Shown: in pieces, positions 1 through 11,653 of the stretch
Layout: each line of letters opens with the position of its first letter
Position numbering within the stretch: position 1 is the stretch's first letter
NCBI GenBank assembly: GCA_010279815.1
Contig: QEOQ01000303.1
Coordinates: forward strand, 747,567 to 811,566
Length of the DNA: 64,000 nucleotides
Reading direction: 5' to 3'
Source of the DNA: Brachionus plicatilis
Taxonomy: Eukaryota; Rotifera; Eurotatoria; Ploima; Brachionidae
The notes under the pieces: model-generated
The model's input: the letters and a program-made list of their open reading frames with translations, nothing else
What the model was told of the DNA's origin: nothing
Databases searched by the model: none
Program-made: the position numbers and the translations under genes

Positions 1-1987
1 ACCTATGGAAATAGATGTAGAAGATTTAGAGAATGAATCAGAAAATTTGAAAAATTTGCTTATAGCATTGATTGAAAACGATGTTATAAAGACTACGAAT
101 GAAAATAAATCAAATGATAGTGAAATAAAGTCTTCGAGTTGGTTAAATATGCCTGATGAAATAAACTCAATTTCAATAGAGATAAACACTTCAGAAAACA
201 ATAAAGAAAATATGACCGATTCAAAACGACACAAAAGAATGGCAATGAATCAATTCAATACTCAGCCAATACACCAGGCTCCTCAATATTCCACATCCTT
301 ACAGTATCAACCAAAGTTTCAACCATCATTTATGTCTAGATACCAATCTAATTTCAATGCAATGCAGCCTCAACAGAACTTTGGCATGCAACACCAGCAA
401 AATTTCGGAATGCCACAGCAACCAAGCTACGCTCCACCACAACAACCAAGATACGCTCCACCACAACAACCAAGCTACGCTCCACCACAGCAACCAAGCT
501 ACGCTCCACCACAACAACCAAGCTACGCTCCACCACAACAACCAAGCTACGCTCCACCACAGCAACCAACTCCATGTGAATCTGCATACCAGAATGAAAA
601 TTATGACCAAGGAAAAAATAATGGACAACGTCAAGAATGCGGACAACCTCAAGCTTATGAACAACCTCAAGCTTATGAACAACCTCAAGCTTATGAACAA
701 CCTCAAGCTTATGAACAACCTCAAGCTTATGAACAACCTCAAGCTTATGAACAACCTCAAGCTTATGAACAGCAGCAAGGATGTGGGCAACAACAAGGAT
801 TTAGTCAACAACAAGGATGTGGTCAACAACAGGTTTATGAACAACCTCAACCAAATAGTCAACAGCAACAAGGATGCGGCCAACAACAGGCCTATGGACA
901 GCAACAAAAATACGGACAGCAGCAAGGATATAGTCAAGGATGTGCTCAACAACAGCAAAATGCTCAACAAAGAGAATCAGGTCGCCAAGACCCCCCATTA
1001 CCTCAACCAGCTCCTCAATTACCATTACCATTTTTACCAGTTTCAATTTTATTGTCGGGAAAACAAAATAAGCAAATGAATGATGAAGTTCCTCAGCCGA
1101 GTTATGCTGCTGGCCTTGTTGAACAATCTAATGAGGATACCAACGATTTCCCATATGAACAACATATTCAACAGCAAATTTCAAACTTGGACAACACATG
1201 CAAAGTTGGTTATGTTCAACCAATTTGGGAAGCCAATGAGATAACCGAAACATATTGTAGATGTCCAGATGGTTCATATGGCCAATCTTGCAATGAAGGT
1301 TACAAAAATCCTTGCGATGGTTCGGGATATTACTTCCCAGCTGATTCAAAGCTGCCAAAAACATATTATGTTGAATGCTCTTATCATACTCCTTATTTGA
1401 TGAAATGCGCTAAAGGAACCGTTTGGAATCAGAATATTTTAACTTGCGATTGGACTACTGATGCTACCCATGAAACTTATGGAACCTACAAATATTTAGA
1501 ATCAATTAATCAGCAACAAGAGCAACCATCATACCAAGCACCAGTTCAACAGCCACAACAACCATCATACCAAGCATCAGTTCAACAGCCACAACAACCA
1601 TCATACCAAGCACCAGTTCAACAGCAACAAGAGCAACCATCATACCAAGCACCAGTTCAACAGCCACAACAACCATCATACCAAGCACCAGTTCAACAGC
1701 CACAACAACCATCATACCAAGCATCAGTTCAACAGCCACAACAACCATCATACCAAGCACCAGTTCAACAGCAACAAGAGCAACCATCATACCAAGCACC
1801 AGTTCAACAGCCACAACAACCATCATACCAAGCACCAGTTCAACAGTCAGATGAACAGCAATACGAAGTTCCGACTGAGCTTCAAGAAGAACAGACATAC
1901 CAGGTTCCCGTTCAACAACCATCATACCAACCTCAAATACAGCCACTATATCAACGTTCTTTCCAACAAAGTCAACGATATTATTAG
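1..1987 (+). CDS. Q/P-rich secreted-type protein with one chitin-binding (peritrophin-A-like) domain, 5' incomplete
   Basis: The frame is open from the window edge. The first ATG is at 5, but no stop precedes it and no signal peptide is visible, so the true N-terminus probably lies upstream. From the ATG it gives 660 residues. Residues about 1-75 are acidic and N/S-rich. Three low-complexity repeat blocks follow: PQQPSYAP (8 aa), QPQAYE (6 aa) and QPSYQAPVQQPQ (12-13 aa). Between the second and third, at about residues 399-481, is a cysteine-rich segment with a CRCPDG piece and a C...YY...C...C...W...C pattern ending TCDW, as in peritrophin-A/CBM14 domains that bind chitin. Such proteins usually act in cuticle, lorica or gut-lining matrices. 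The stop is at 1985-1987, with AATAAA at 2117-2122. The chitin-binding call is by pattern; the exact role is inference. Confidence 0.8.
   Translation, partial: PMEIDVEDLENESENLKNLLIALIENDVIKTTNENKSNDSEIKSSSWLNMPDEINSISIEINTSENNKENMTDSKRHKRMAMNQFNTQPIHQAPQYSTSLQYQPKFQPSFMSRYQSNFNAMQPQQNFGMQHQQNFGMPQQPSYAPPQQPRYAPPQQPSYAPPQQPSYAPPQQPSYAPPQQPSYAPPQQPTPCESAYQNENYDQGKNNGQRQECGQPQAYEQPQAYEQPQAYEQPQAYEQPQAYEQPQAYEQPQAYEQQQGCGQQQGFSQQQGCGQQQVYEQPQPNSQQQQGCGQQQAYGQQQKYGQQQGYSQGCAQQQQNAQQRESGRQDPPLPQPAPQLPLPFLPVSILLSGKQNKQMNDEVPQPSYAAGLVEQSNEDTNDFPYEQHIQQQISNLDNTCKVGYVQPIWEANEITETYCRCPDGSYGQSCNEGYKNPCDGSGYYFPADSKLPKTYYVECSYHTPYLMKCAKGTVWNQNILTCDWTTDATHETYGTYKYLESINQQQEQPSYQAPVQQPQQPSYQASVQQPQQPSYQAPVQQQQEQPSYQAPVQQPQQPSYQAPVQQPQQPSYQASVQQPQQPSYQAPVQQQQEQPSYQAPVQQPQQPSYQAPVQQSDEQQYEVPTELQEEQTYQVPVQQPSYQPQIQPLYQRSFQQSQRYY
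421..567 (+). repeat. 24-bp coding tandem repeat (PQQPSYAP)
   Basis: Six to seven nearly identical 24-bp units with only single-base changes, such as R for S in one unit. The low divergence points to recent expansion or ongoing homogenisation. Confidence 0.9.
645..770 (+). repeat. 18-bp coding tandem repeat (QPQAYE)
   Basis: Seven consecutive, essentially identical 18-bp units in frame. Downstream to about 960 the array decays into irregular QQQGCG and QQQGYS variants. Confidence 0.9.
1523..1852 (+). repeat. 36/39-bp coding repeat with a 147-bp higher-order unit
   Basis: Nine units of 36 bp (QPSYQAPVQQPQ) or 39 bp (with an extra QE). The order of variants is A, S, A+E, A, A, S, A+E, A, A. 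This makes a 147-bp higher-order unit (36+36+39+36) at 1523-1669, repeated at 1670-1816, plus one final unit. Confidence 0.9.
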
Positions 1988-2249
1988 ATCATAGTATTAC
2001 TTAATTAGGCTTTAAGCTTTGAAGTTTATTTATTTAAAGTTTTGCATTTATCTTTATTTTCTTAATTGATTTTAGTCATTATTTTTATATTTTTTGTTGA
2101 TTTTTGATTTTTTTTAAATAAATTTTTTTATCGCCTTAGAGCATCTAACTAAATTTTTGATATTTTCATTTACAAAATATTATTATTTTTCTATTTTTGA
2201 TGCGATTGTATGTCTCATAGGTGTATAACACTAGGCGTCTATATGGCTC

Positions 2250-2378
2250 TGTCTTTTGCAACATTTCCTGTCCAAATTAGATTTCTAAAAGAAAAAATAT
2301 TTTATATAAAATTTATTTAAAAGTGGTAAATGAACTTGAAATTAAACCTTGAAATTTCAATCAAATGATAGCTTAATA
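2250..2378 (+). repeat. Diverged dispersed repeat, copy 1
   Basis: It shares GTCTTTT, GATTTCTAAAAGAA, AAATTTATTTAA, a GTGGTAAA/GCGGTAAA block and a final TTTAATAG/CTTAATAG, in the same order, with 3748-3896. Colinear short matches over about 130 bp suggest two old copies of one element. Confidence 0.55.
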
Positions 2379-3747
2379 GTATGTGTTATTCAGCGATGGA
2401 TTCTAGGGTTGGTCGACCGGTTCGAAACCGAACCAAATTTTTGAAACCAGTTTTTTTTTCAAACCGGTTTATGAAGCTGTTTTTTTTTTCAAACCGGTTC
2501 ATCGAAACAAATTTCCTTTCTCTTGATATCATTTTTTTAATTAAAGATTTAATTTTTTTGATTTTAAGAAAAAAATTTTAACTTTGTTTTTCTATTAGAA
2601 ATCGTACTTTCAATAAAGGTGATCAAAAATCATGCATCAATTAAATAATTAATTTTTAATAAAGAAAAAATAATAAATTAAAGTAAAAAATATATTGAAA
2701 CCTAATATATTAACTGATTATATAAACAACTCTTTTTGTTCTAGTTTAGAATATTTGATATCGAACCCATTAGCTTGAATGAAATACCTCGAATAAATTG
2801 AAAAGTGAAGTATCATCAGGACCTGTTCCTAGAGCGTGGAAGGCTGCAAATATTAGCTTAGTAATCTTTCTCGACTCAATTAAATCAAAATTTAGCAATT
2901 TAGTCTATTCAAAAACTAAAATATGATACCTCCTCCCAATTTGTCTCTTTTTTTTAATTTAATTTTTAAAATTTGAATTTTATATTTGTAATTTTTTAAT
3001 TTAACTCTTAAAAGATGATTTATTTTTTACTTGAAAAGGCTTTTTTCAGAAATAATTTTTAATACAGCCAAATATGTTTTTTTTTTTAATTTGGTTGTTT
3101 TATTCAGCAATAAGTGGACACCTTTTAGAATATTTTAATGGGAAATCGTGAAATAGACTATTTTAAATAATATGTAAAATAATTTATTGTTAAAAATTGT
3201 ATTTATCCTGATTAAATTTAATTTTTGTTGATTAAAAATTCAAATGAATCGTTAAAATACTAATTTTTTAATTTCCCATATTAAAGGCCAAGTCATTAAA
3301 TAAAAAAGTCCGATCTTAAACTTAATTTTTTTTCTAGAATATAAATTAATTGCTTGTTATAATATTACATGATTTATTTTAATTGTTTATAATATTAAAA
3401 GTTGATTTTTGTAAAATTTTAAAAATTTATTAGTTAACTGAATAAATAACCACACTTTTTTTTTGATAATCACTGATTTAGTGGTATAAATAATGCAGTT
3501 GACTAAATAATGTAGAAATTATTTTTTTAAAGATAGCATGTCAATTTTTTTTTTATTTTGAATAAACGAAAAGGAATTTAAATTATAAAAATAAAAATTT
3601 AATTTACTAATCAGAAAATTTTTTTAGATAGAATTTTTTAATAATTTTTAATTCTTTCTAAATTTTCGTGCAAATCGATTTGATATTTTAGGAAAATTGA
3701 TCAAGCAGTTGCTACGTGACTTATGGACAGTTGAGCATAACCAATAA

Positions 3748-3896
3748 GTGTCTTTTCATCGGGTATTTCATTTGGACCAACACCAGATTTCTAAAAGAAT
3801 AAAAATTATTTTAAATTTATTTAAGAGCGGTAAAAAATAATTTTGAAATTTGAAACTTTTAAATTTTAATCAAATAAAAAATATTGTTTAATAGTT
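3748..3896 (+). repeat. Diverged dispersed repeat, copy 2
   Basis: Partner of 2250-2378 in direct orientation. Similarity is patchy with several indels, so the ends are approximate. Confidence 0.55.
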
Positions 3897-5094
3897 TTGG
3901 TTGATAATTTGAATAAAAAAATCTACTGTTACAACCCCCAAAATAATAAACCTTAGTATTGGACATATAACAAGATAGTTTTTAATGTTTTAGATAATTT
4001 AAACTCTATAAATCTAAAATAAAAATTTATAATCTATCATTATTATAAAATTTACTATTCATTTCAAAAATTGTAGAGAAATTCGTCATTTTTGATAAAA
4101 AAGATTAATGAAATCTAATGATTGGTATAAGACTCGAAATTAATATGTCCAACCACGGTGTATGATTTGGATGGCAATTTCTTTTTATTTAATCTATTTT
4201 TTTAATCTGAAAGAAGCAGCGTTGAAAACGGATTTACAAATTAAAAGATCTAGTCTAAATTGTCTTACTTAAGTTAAGTTTCAGGCTATTAATTTTCGAT
4301 TGGAGAACTATTCTCTTTAGAAGTAATAAAGGTGTGACTCAAGGTATAACTTTGGTAAAAATTTAAGATTCTTAATTTAGCCTTTTATAGATTATTCTTT
4401 CTTATTCTTACACGAGGTACATAATAACCATCAGTTTTAGATAGGATTTTTTAATTGAGTGAGAGGTAAATTGAATGGGGACTGGTTCGGTTATGTTCCA
4501 TATTTATCATACTGGTGAATGAATATCAAGAATAATTACATTTACTTCCTTTATGTTTTTTTTTAATTTTTCATTTATTTAATTTTTAGATTCATAATGT
4601 TTTTACATGAATCCTAATGCCCTTTACAGATATTTATATCAATAAACATAAAAATTAACATTATTGATTGTGTCGTAAAAACCAAAAAAATTGAATTTGA
4701 AAGTAAATATCAAAAGTATCATTGTCCTCCGGAACCTTGTATTGTTAGGCGTTAATATTTTTTGATTTTATTTATCTATTAAAAAAAATCAGAACATGAA
4801 ATAAATAAATTTTATAAATCTTTGAAAAAAAACTTAATTTTTTTATTAATTTGTTTGTTTTAGGTATTTTACTATTCAAAGTTAAATAGAAGCATCCGAT
4901 ATATTTTTATTTAATTTAATAATAATAATAAAAATAATAATAAAAATATGAAAATATTTTTTTTTTAATAATTTTAATCCAAATATTTAAAAAAAAAACA
5001 AAATTTCAAAAATCAAAAATTGATTTTATCAAAACAAATTAATTAATTAATTAATTAATTTTTCAAATTAATTAATTTGGTAAAAAAATTATAT

Positions 5095-7114
5095 TCAACT
5101 TACTAGTGGAAAAGTAATAGGTGATAAAGCATGATTTTCTAAAATCTTATTTAAATTAGCCGAAACAGCAATCATATCTATGGCATCTATAAGTTTAGCA
5201 TTTACCAATTCGTGTGATATTTCATCCACGGTATCCTTATTGGGCAAAAATTCGAATTTAATATCCTGAAGTTCTTTTTTTTCATCGCGCATTCTTAATA
5301 CTAAATTTATCGAAGTAATGTTCTTTGGTTTTGCAGGCGAACTAGAACCAGACTGAGCATGCGATGGTTGTGAAGCTATACTACCCTTATTAGTATTCGA
5401 TGAAGACATAGTTTTAGCCACATCACCAAGATTTGGTTGTTGATTCCTATTATTCATATTATCTGTATAAGTAACTGCGTTGTCAGCTTCGTATTCATCG
5501 TCATCATCACTCGTTTTAGTTTTAGGAACATCATCATCAAAATCAAAACCCCATTCACCGTCAGCACCTTTTATCCAACGACCTGAGGCAGCGACAGCCG
5601 GCACGGGAAGCTTTGTCTTTACCTTCATATTTCTGGCTTCAGCAGGCAATGCCAAATGCTTAGCAATATAAGATTTATCCTAAAAATAAATTTAAAATTT
5701 TTCCTATTCTGTTATTGGGAATTTTAGAACAAAAATGAAAAAATCTTAATAACTTCTCTTATTTTAATTCAAAATTGATTCTATGAATTGTACCAGCTGA
5801 TACATTCAATGTATTACCTAATTCCGTCCTCGGAAAAATATCTGAAAAATTAAAACACACTAAAGTATGCTTGCAAATTGCTATGCAAAGTATTTTCGGA
5901 GGCTGGAATTAGGTAATTCATTGAATGTATCAGCTGATAAAATTTGCAAATTCCATTTTGGGATACAAGAAAAACACTTATTCAAAATTTTACATTTTAT
6001 TGTGTTTTTTTGTCCTAAAATTCACCATTTTGCTATTATACAGCAAGGGTTTTTTAAATTACTTTGGCTTTTTTAAAAAATTCGTGTTTGAGTAATTGTT
6101 TAGCTGTTGGTCTTTCATTTGGATCTTTTCTTAGGCATTCAGCTATCATTTTGCGAAATGTCTTGCTATAATTTTTGTATTGGTCTTTTTCCTCGGCACA
6201 CATGTCCAAAGTTGGTGGATCGTTTTGAAGAGTCATCATCAACACCTTCATCGGTGGATATTTGTGATACGGTGCAGTTCCAACAGCTAATTCAATCGCA
6301 GTTATTCCCAGACTCCAAATATCTGCTTTAGTATCGTACCCAGACGGCTTTTGTTCCATTACTTCAGGTGCCATCCAACAAGGTGTTCCCACAAAAGTAT
6401 GCTTAACTTTATCTCTAGTCATGTCTCCTCCAGTCGCTATAAAAGCACTTACTCCAAAATCTGATATTTGAATCGAGCCATCCAAACCAAGGAGTATGTT
6501 ACCAGCCTTGATGTCTCTTAAATTTTTATATTTTAGCCTTAAATCTACTAAAAATATTTTTTCATTAAAAAAGTTCTGCTCAAGTAAAATAGAGAAGCAG
6601 AAAAGTGGACTTACCGGTGAATATGACCATTTGCATGAAAGTACTCGAGGCCTTTTAACACTTCTCTGAGTATAGTGGCTATAGACGCCTCGTCCAGAAC
6701 GCCACTTCTAGTTATCATATTTTTCATCCGAAATTTCAGGATATCTAACAAGGATCCACCGTCCAACAGACGCATAACCAGCCACAGCTCTTCACCGACC
6801 ACGAATGATGTGTAATACGTAACTACATTTTCGTGATGGCACTGACTCATTACCTGAATTTCTTTGAACAGCTCTTCCATTGAAGTATTGCATTTTTCTA
6901 AATTAATTCGCTTGATGGCAACTCTTTCTTTATTTTCGGTACAAAGTGCCGCTTGAACATACGCTGTCGCTCCAGCACCTATTACTTCCTCGAGTTTGTA
7001 TTTGTCCTTGCAATTAGGATAAACAAATTTCAACGAGCTAGATTGGTGAGATTGATTAAGAGTTGCCGATGAACTTGTCATATTTCCAATTAAATTGGAC
7101 GTATCAATACTCAT
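5095..7114 (-). CDS. fray: Ste20-family kinase Fray/OXSR1/STK39 (SPAK-OSR1)
   Basis: Exons on the minus strand: 7114-6615, 6516-6063 and 5679-5095. Phases match, giving about 512 residues if the last exon runs to its TGA. The kinase domain shows GAGATAYV glycine loop, VAIK lysine (about K68), HRD (R167-D168, split by intron 1), DFG (about 186-188), and a T-loop with T207 before [11 protein letters not shown], the site WNK kinases phosphorylate in this family. The last exon carries a [11 protein letters not shown] region like OSR1's and the conserved C-terminal domain (INLVLRMRD...FEFLPNKDT), which binds RFxV peptides in WNKs and cation-chloride cotransporters. The kinase therefore acts in cell-volume and ion control. 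The last exon ends PLVS-stop over a perfect GTAAGT donor, so a further small exon is possible. At 4735-4661 an in-frame candidate after an AG encodes VPEDNDTFDIYF..., resembling the family's C-terminus. Confidence 0.9.
5793..5938. repeat. Inverted repeat (hairpin) inside the Fray intron
   Basis: The left arm 5793-5840 and right arm 5891-5938 are reverse complements at roughly 43 of 48 positions, separated by about 50 nt. It lies in the 383-nt intron between Fray exons 2 and 3, which is far longer than the usual 50-nt introns here. A decayed palindromic transposon is likely. I see no clear target duplication. Confidence 0.8.
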
Positions 7115-10100
7115 TGTTTAATTAAATATAAAAATCGTCTAATATTCAATCTAAAATCGCGTTTTTCTCTTTTTTCTTGTATGTTAAACTGATTTCATTT
7201 TAAAAATCTTTCAACACTTTAAAAATTTTCTTAAAAAAAAATTTTACTAAAAAAATAAATTAAGCTTGAAAATTAAATTTTAAGCATTTTTGATTTTAAA
7301 ATATTTTTCTTTAAACCGACAAAGGGTGAATACTTAAGAAATCTTATAAAAATATAACCTCTGAATTTTTACACCTCACATGCTAAGAAACTCAACTTTT
7401 TTGAATTTTTCTTTAGAAATTAAATTAAAGATTCCACAAAAAATAAGGTAATAAAATATCAGCAGAAACAAAATTTGGTTGTATTTTTTAATTTTGTAAT
7501 TGTTTACCAATGTTTTTACTCGTGATTTTCTTTAATTTTCAATCAACGAAACCTTATCAAAACATGGTGACTAATTATTTATTTGATTTTTCTAAATTTA
7601 AAATAAATCAGTGTCAATATAATTTTTATTCTTAACGAGAAGTAAAAACATAATGTCGGATAAATGACTTTCAATCCTTTTCTCATCAAGTAAGTTAAAA
7701 TAATAAATATTTTCTACAAAAATATCAACTTACTTTAAATTAAAATGTGTTTTTTTAGTTACAATGAAACGCAAGAATGTAAAATAATAATATTAATATC
7801 TAAAAAAATTCAAGATTCTTATGCATATAAACTAAGATTTTTTTGTTAAAAAAGTTTTATTTTTTTTTAAATTTGCAAAAGTTTGGAATATCTTTTTGAT
7901 GAGACATTGAGGCTCTCGATTTGCTTTTTAACTGATTTTAACTAAGCAATACAGCATTGAATCGAGTGAGAACTAATTCAGCTTTTTTTCTTTACGCTTT
8001 CATAAACGATGTGATTTTTCAAACTAAAAATAATAAATTATGTGCAAATTAAATTAAAACTAGCATAAAATTGATGACGAGGTTTGGCTTTCTTTCTCGT
8101 TTATTTTTTTAAACATCTATAAAGTTTCAATTTGAAATTTCTTTGATTTTTTCGAAACTTAAGAAAAATAATTTTAACAGATTTTCAGATACTCTTTAAA
8201 CATTGACTTTGCTTGCAACCGGTTGGTCTGTAACCAACACTAGTTACTATGCTAAATGCATATTATTATAGAAAATTATTATAGAAAATTTATAATATCT
8301 AAATAAAAAATAAATTCACATCGGCTAATCTTTGAGTTAATCTTAGCAAACAAAGCTTATGAAAAAATGCAATAAATTTTAGCAATTTTGAGACAATTTT
8401 TCAAATAAATTAAATATTCTAAAAATTTAAAAAATTTAGCTAACATTTTTTTAATTTAATAGGCATGCTTTTGAATTTTTAATTAGTATAAGTTATACTA
8501 AATCTTATCTAGCCATTCATATCTTTAATTTCTAGCTAATTTTTAATAAATGATTGAAAAATCCATATTTTAAAACTCAACTGTTTTTTATATATTTTTT
8601 ATTACTTATAAAAAATCAGCCTCAATTAACAAAAAATACTAATTCTGTCATTCAAAAATTATTTCTTCTAATAAAACTTTGAAATATCAGCGTTCAATGT
8701 ATCTGAATTAAATAACTTTGTATGATAATGTAGATTTAAAAAACTAGTGTATTAATTTTTTTAAGCAAATATTGAATATCAATCCATTTAAATTTGATGA
8801 ACCTATAATCCAAGCTTTAGAAGAAATTTAGTATGAATTAATTTTAATTAAGTTTTAACTTACTGTAAAAACATATGCATGCAATAAAATAAAATAAAAC
8901 ATTTAATTATGGTAGACTCAAATGAGACCATGAGTTAACGCTTCTCTGAAATATTTCGAACATTTACGAAAAAAAACAATATTAGAAAAAAACGCTATCT
9001 TTATTAGTTGTTTTTTTTTTTAATAAAATCTTAGAGAACAAACTACTAGATTTGATTTAGCTAAAAATTTAAACTTAGAATAATATATTTTCACGTGGCT
9101 TTCTTTCAGAAGCACTTCTTAGTTATCTTTTTAGACTGATGTATTTAAAAGATATTTTTCTTTAATTTTTTTGCTAGTTTTAACGAAAATGACCAAGTAT
9201 TTGGTAAATATTATTATTTTTATTAACCAACTAAAAAGAAATTTAAAAAGTCTTGTGATATGGTCATTCTGAGTCTTCTTAATTTTGTTGTATGACTATT
9301 TTTGACTGAATCTTGCTTTAATTGTGGGTTTATGTAAATTTTCTTTTTGAAATTTTTTGTTGGCTTACTTTTTTTCAAAATAAAAGAAAATTTACTAAAA
9401 AATGTAAGGAACGCCAAATTTTAAACTATAATTTTTTTTTCACTAAGCAATAAAAACATTAATTAAAAAGACAATTATTTCAAAATGCTTAATTTTAATT
9501 AAAGAAATGAGCCTCATGAAAACGAAGTCTGGCAAAACTCTGCTTAAGCTCGAATTCTATGCAGGAATATTTGTCTCTTTAATAATATGATTTTTTTCGC
9601 TTTTCAAATATATCTTTTTTAGATAGCAAGATCGTAAAAAATAATAATCAAAAAAAAGATTTACTTTTAGCATTTATTCTAAAATCAACAAATTGAAAAC
9701 CAAAATCATTATGAAAAGTCTATTTATTCATAGCGTATTTTATTTTCGATTTAGCTAAATCTCTACTTTTATTGTTAACACCTTGATTTTTGTACACAAA
9801 TTTTGCTCCATAAAATTTTCTAATGATAATAATTTTAATTATAACTAAAACGCATTAAAAATCTTCTAAGTAATCGAATTCTTAAAAGTTTTGATTAATT
9901 AAAAACATTTTAAATCATCGAGCTAAATTCAGCTCAACTGGATTTTTTTTTTAAATTAGTCTAGAATGACAAATAAAACTTAAATTATCTTGCCTAAATT
10001 ATTAAAAAAAAACTTTCGAATTTAATATTAGACGTAATTTGATAAATTCACATGATCTTTACTTAATAAAATAAATAATAAAAATTCCTAAAAACACTAA

Positions 10101-10585
10101 TTAGATCAAATTACAAATTTTTTATTTATTTTCTCTCTGTCTTTCGAGGCATTCCTGCATAGAAAAAAAACATCAATTTTGCGTAGTGTAATTACCTTTA
10201 AAATTTAATGATCCAAAATATTTTCTTTTAAAAAGATATAAATTATAACTTTATCAAGGTAAATGTCTATTATGATCAAAAATTCAATCTAGTCACTTTA
10301 TCTTAATTAAATCTTTCTGATAGTTTTGTACAAAATATTAAGTATTTATTAAATTAACTCAGATCAAAATTAATAAAAAAACATGAGCAAACAATACCTT
10401 GAAATGATAAATAACTTAAATTTTGCTTTGTTGTTAAGTTTTTTTTTGAACAATTTAGAGGCCTAAAAGACAAAAATAAAGACATCATTTGTATCACGAT
10501 TTTCATTTAAGTATTAATTCAAAATAAAATTGCAATATAAAAATTTATTGAAATATAAAAAAATTTGAAATATTTCCGTACGATT
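7115..10585. other. AT-rich spacer, no gene seen
   Basis: No ORF with family features or convincing splice signals. The 64-codon frame on the minus strand at 9223-9417 is K/F-rich, as random AT-rich sequence would be. A short tandem duplication (TTATTATAGAAAA) sits near 8265-8292. Confidence 0.6.
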
Positions 10586-11491
10586 ATGATAGTCCAAAAT
10601 ACGGCCCGATTTTTTACTATAACTTTTAGAAAATCATTAGTTTTTTCAAAATGGTCTAGATTTCATACAAGCTGTCGTCAAAACCAGACATCATCTATTC
10701 AGCAAAAATATAATAAACCACCTCCGATTGACTTAAAATCTGTGCGAACCAATTCAGCCGAAAATCCCAAAGAAGCTTTACCAAAGCCAAATAAAACTGC
10801 AGCTATTATTTTACTAGCCGTACCAGCAATTACATTCGGCCTTGGTGTATGGCAAATTAAAAGGCGTGAGAAAAAACTTAGTTTAATTGAATTTTTAGAA
10901 AAAAGAACAAAATCTGATCCAGTCGATTTACCAACAAACATACCAGATTTTGAAGCTTTTATAAAAGAAAATGAATACAAGCCCTTTAAATGTAAGGGAC
11001 GATTTATGCACTCAAAAGAAAGCTTATTGACTATGAGACATGATATGACTGGGGACAATCGACTACCTGGTGGATTAGTAATAACTCCATTTGCACTAAG
11101 CAATAATCCCAATATGGTTATTTTGGTAAATAGAGGATATGTACCTTATACTCATTTTTCTCCGGTTACCCGTCAACAAGCTCAAATTGAAGAGGAAGTT
11201 GAGATACAAGGTCTATTAAGATCAAACGAACCTTTAAACACGTTTACGCCTAAAAATAAACCACCTTTAGAATGGCATTATCGGGATATTTACACAATGG
11301 CAGAAGAATTAGGTACAGTACCAATTTATATTGATGCCGCTGAATCGAGTTCAATTAAGGGTGGACCTCGTGGTGGACAAACAGCCATCCAATTAAGAAA
11401 CGATCATTTAACCTATTTAATCACGTGGTTTAGTTTGTCAGCATTAACTACTATTTTATGGTGGAAACGCTTTGGCAAAGCATTTTTTTAA
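10586..11491 (+). CDS. SURF1: SURF1, cytochrome c oxidase assembly factor
   Basis: A single-exon frame of 301 residues from the ATG at 10586. The open frame reaches back to 10565 but without another ATG. The N-terminus is rich in R, K, S and T with few acids, as expected for a mitochondrial presequence. There are two membrane segments, at about residues 71-91 (followed by GVWQIKRR) and 277-293 (YLITWFSLSALTTILWW). Between them is the intermembrane domain with PGGLVITPF, ILVNRGYVP and PRGGQTAIQLRNDHL, all typical of SURF1. The protein acts in the inner membrane in early complex IV assembly, around Cox1 and its heme a. AATAAA is at 11533-11538. It is followed closely by RPB12 on the same strand. 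Confidence 0.96.
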   Translation: MIVQNTARFFTITFRKSLVFSKWSRFHTSCRQNQTSSIQQKYNKPPPIDLKSVRTNSAENPKEALPKPNKTAAIILLAVPAITFGLGVWQIKRREKKLSLIEFLEKRTKSDPVDLPTNIPDFEAFIKENEYKPFKCKGRFMHSKESLLTMRHDMTGDNRLPGGLVITPFALSNNPNMVILVNRGYVPYTHFSPVTRQQAQIEEEVEIQGLLRSNEPLNTFTPKNKPPLEWHYRDIYTMAEELGTVPIYIDAAESSSIKGGPRGGQTAIQLRNDHLTYLITWFSLSALTTILWWKRFGKAFF

Positions 11492-11653
11492 ATATTTATA
11501 TTCTGAGACCTAATTTAAATTATGTAAAATTAAATAAAATTTTTATTTTTTACGTAAAATTATTATTATTTTCAACATTTTGGTAATAGCAAACCAAATA
11601 TTTTAATTGTCTCTATCATTTTAGTCACTTGATTTTTGAAAAAAAAAAAGAAA

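Larger units (their letters stand above)
1988..4660. other. AT-rich spacer with diverged repeats
   Basis: No gene seen. It holds two diverged copies of a dispersed repeat (about 2250-2378 and 3748-3896) and a short tandem of poly-T plus CAAACCGGTT near 2445-2505. The 66-codon frame at 2381-2581 falls across that repeat and is not credible as a gene. Confidence 0.6.

Noticed and set aside
326..970. Long frames on the minus strand and other plus frame over the Q-rich gene
   Set aside because: They are shadows of the in-frame tandem repeats and carry no independent signal.
2381..2581. 66-codon frame (+)
   Set aside because: It runs over poly-T and CAAACCGGTT repeats, is F/K-rich, and has no family or splice support.
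5030..5090. (AATT)n palindromic run as a functional site
   Set aside because: A simple repeat expected in such AT-rich DNA.
9223..9417. 64-codon frame (-)
   Set aside because: Composition is typical of random AT-rich DNA; no neighbours or splice sites.
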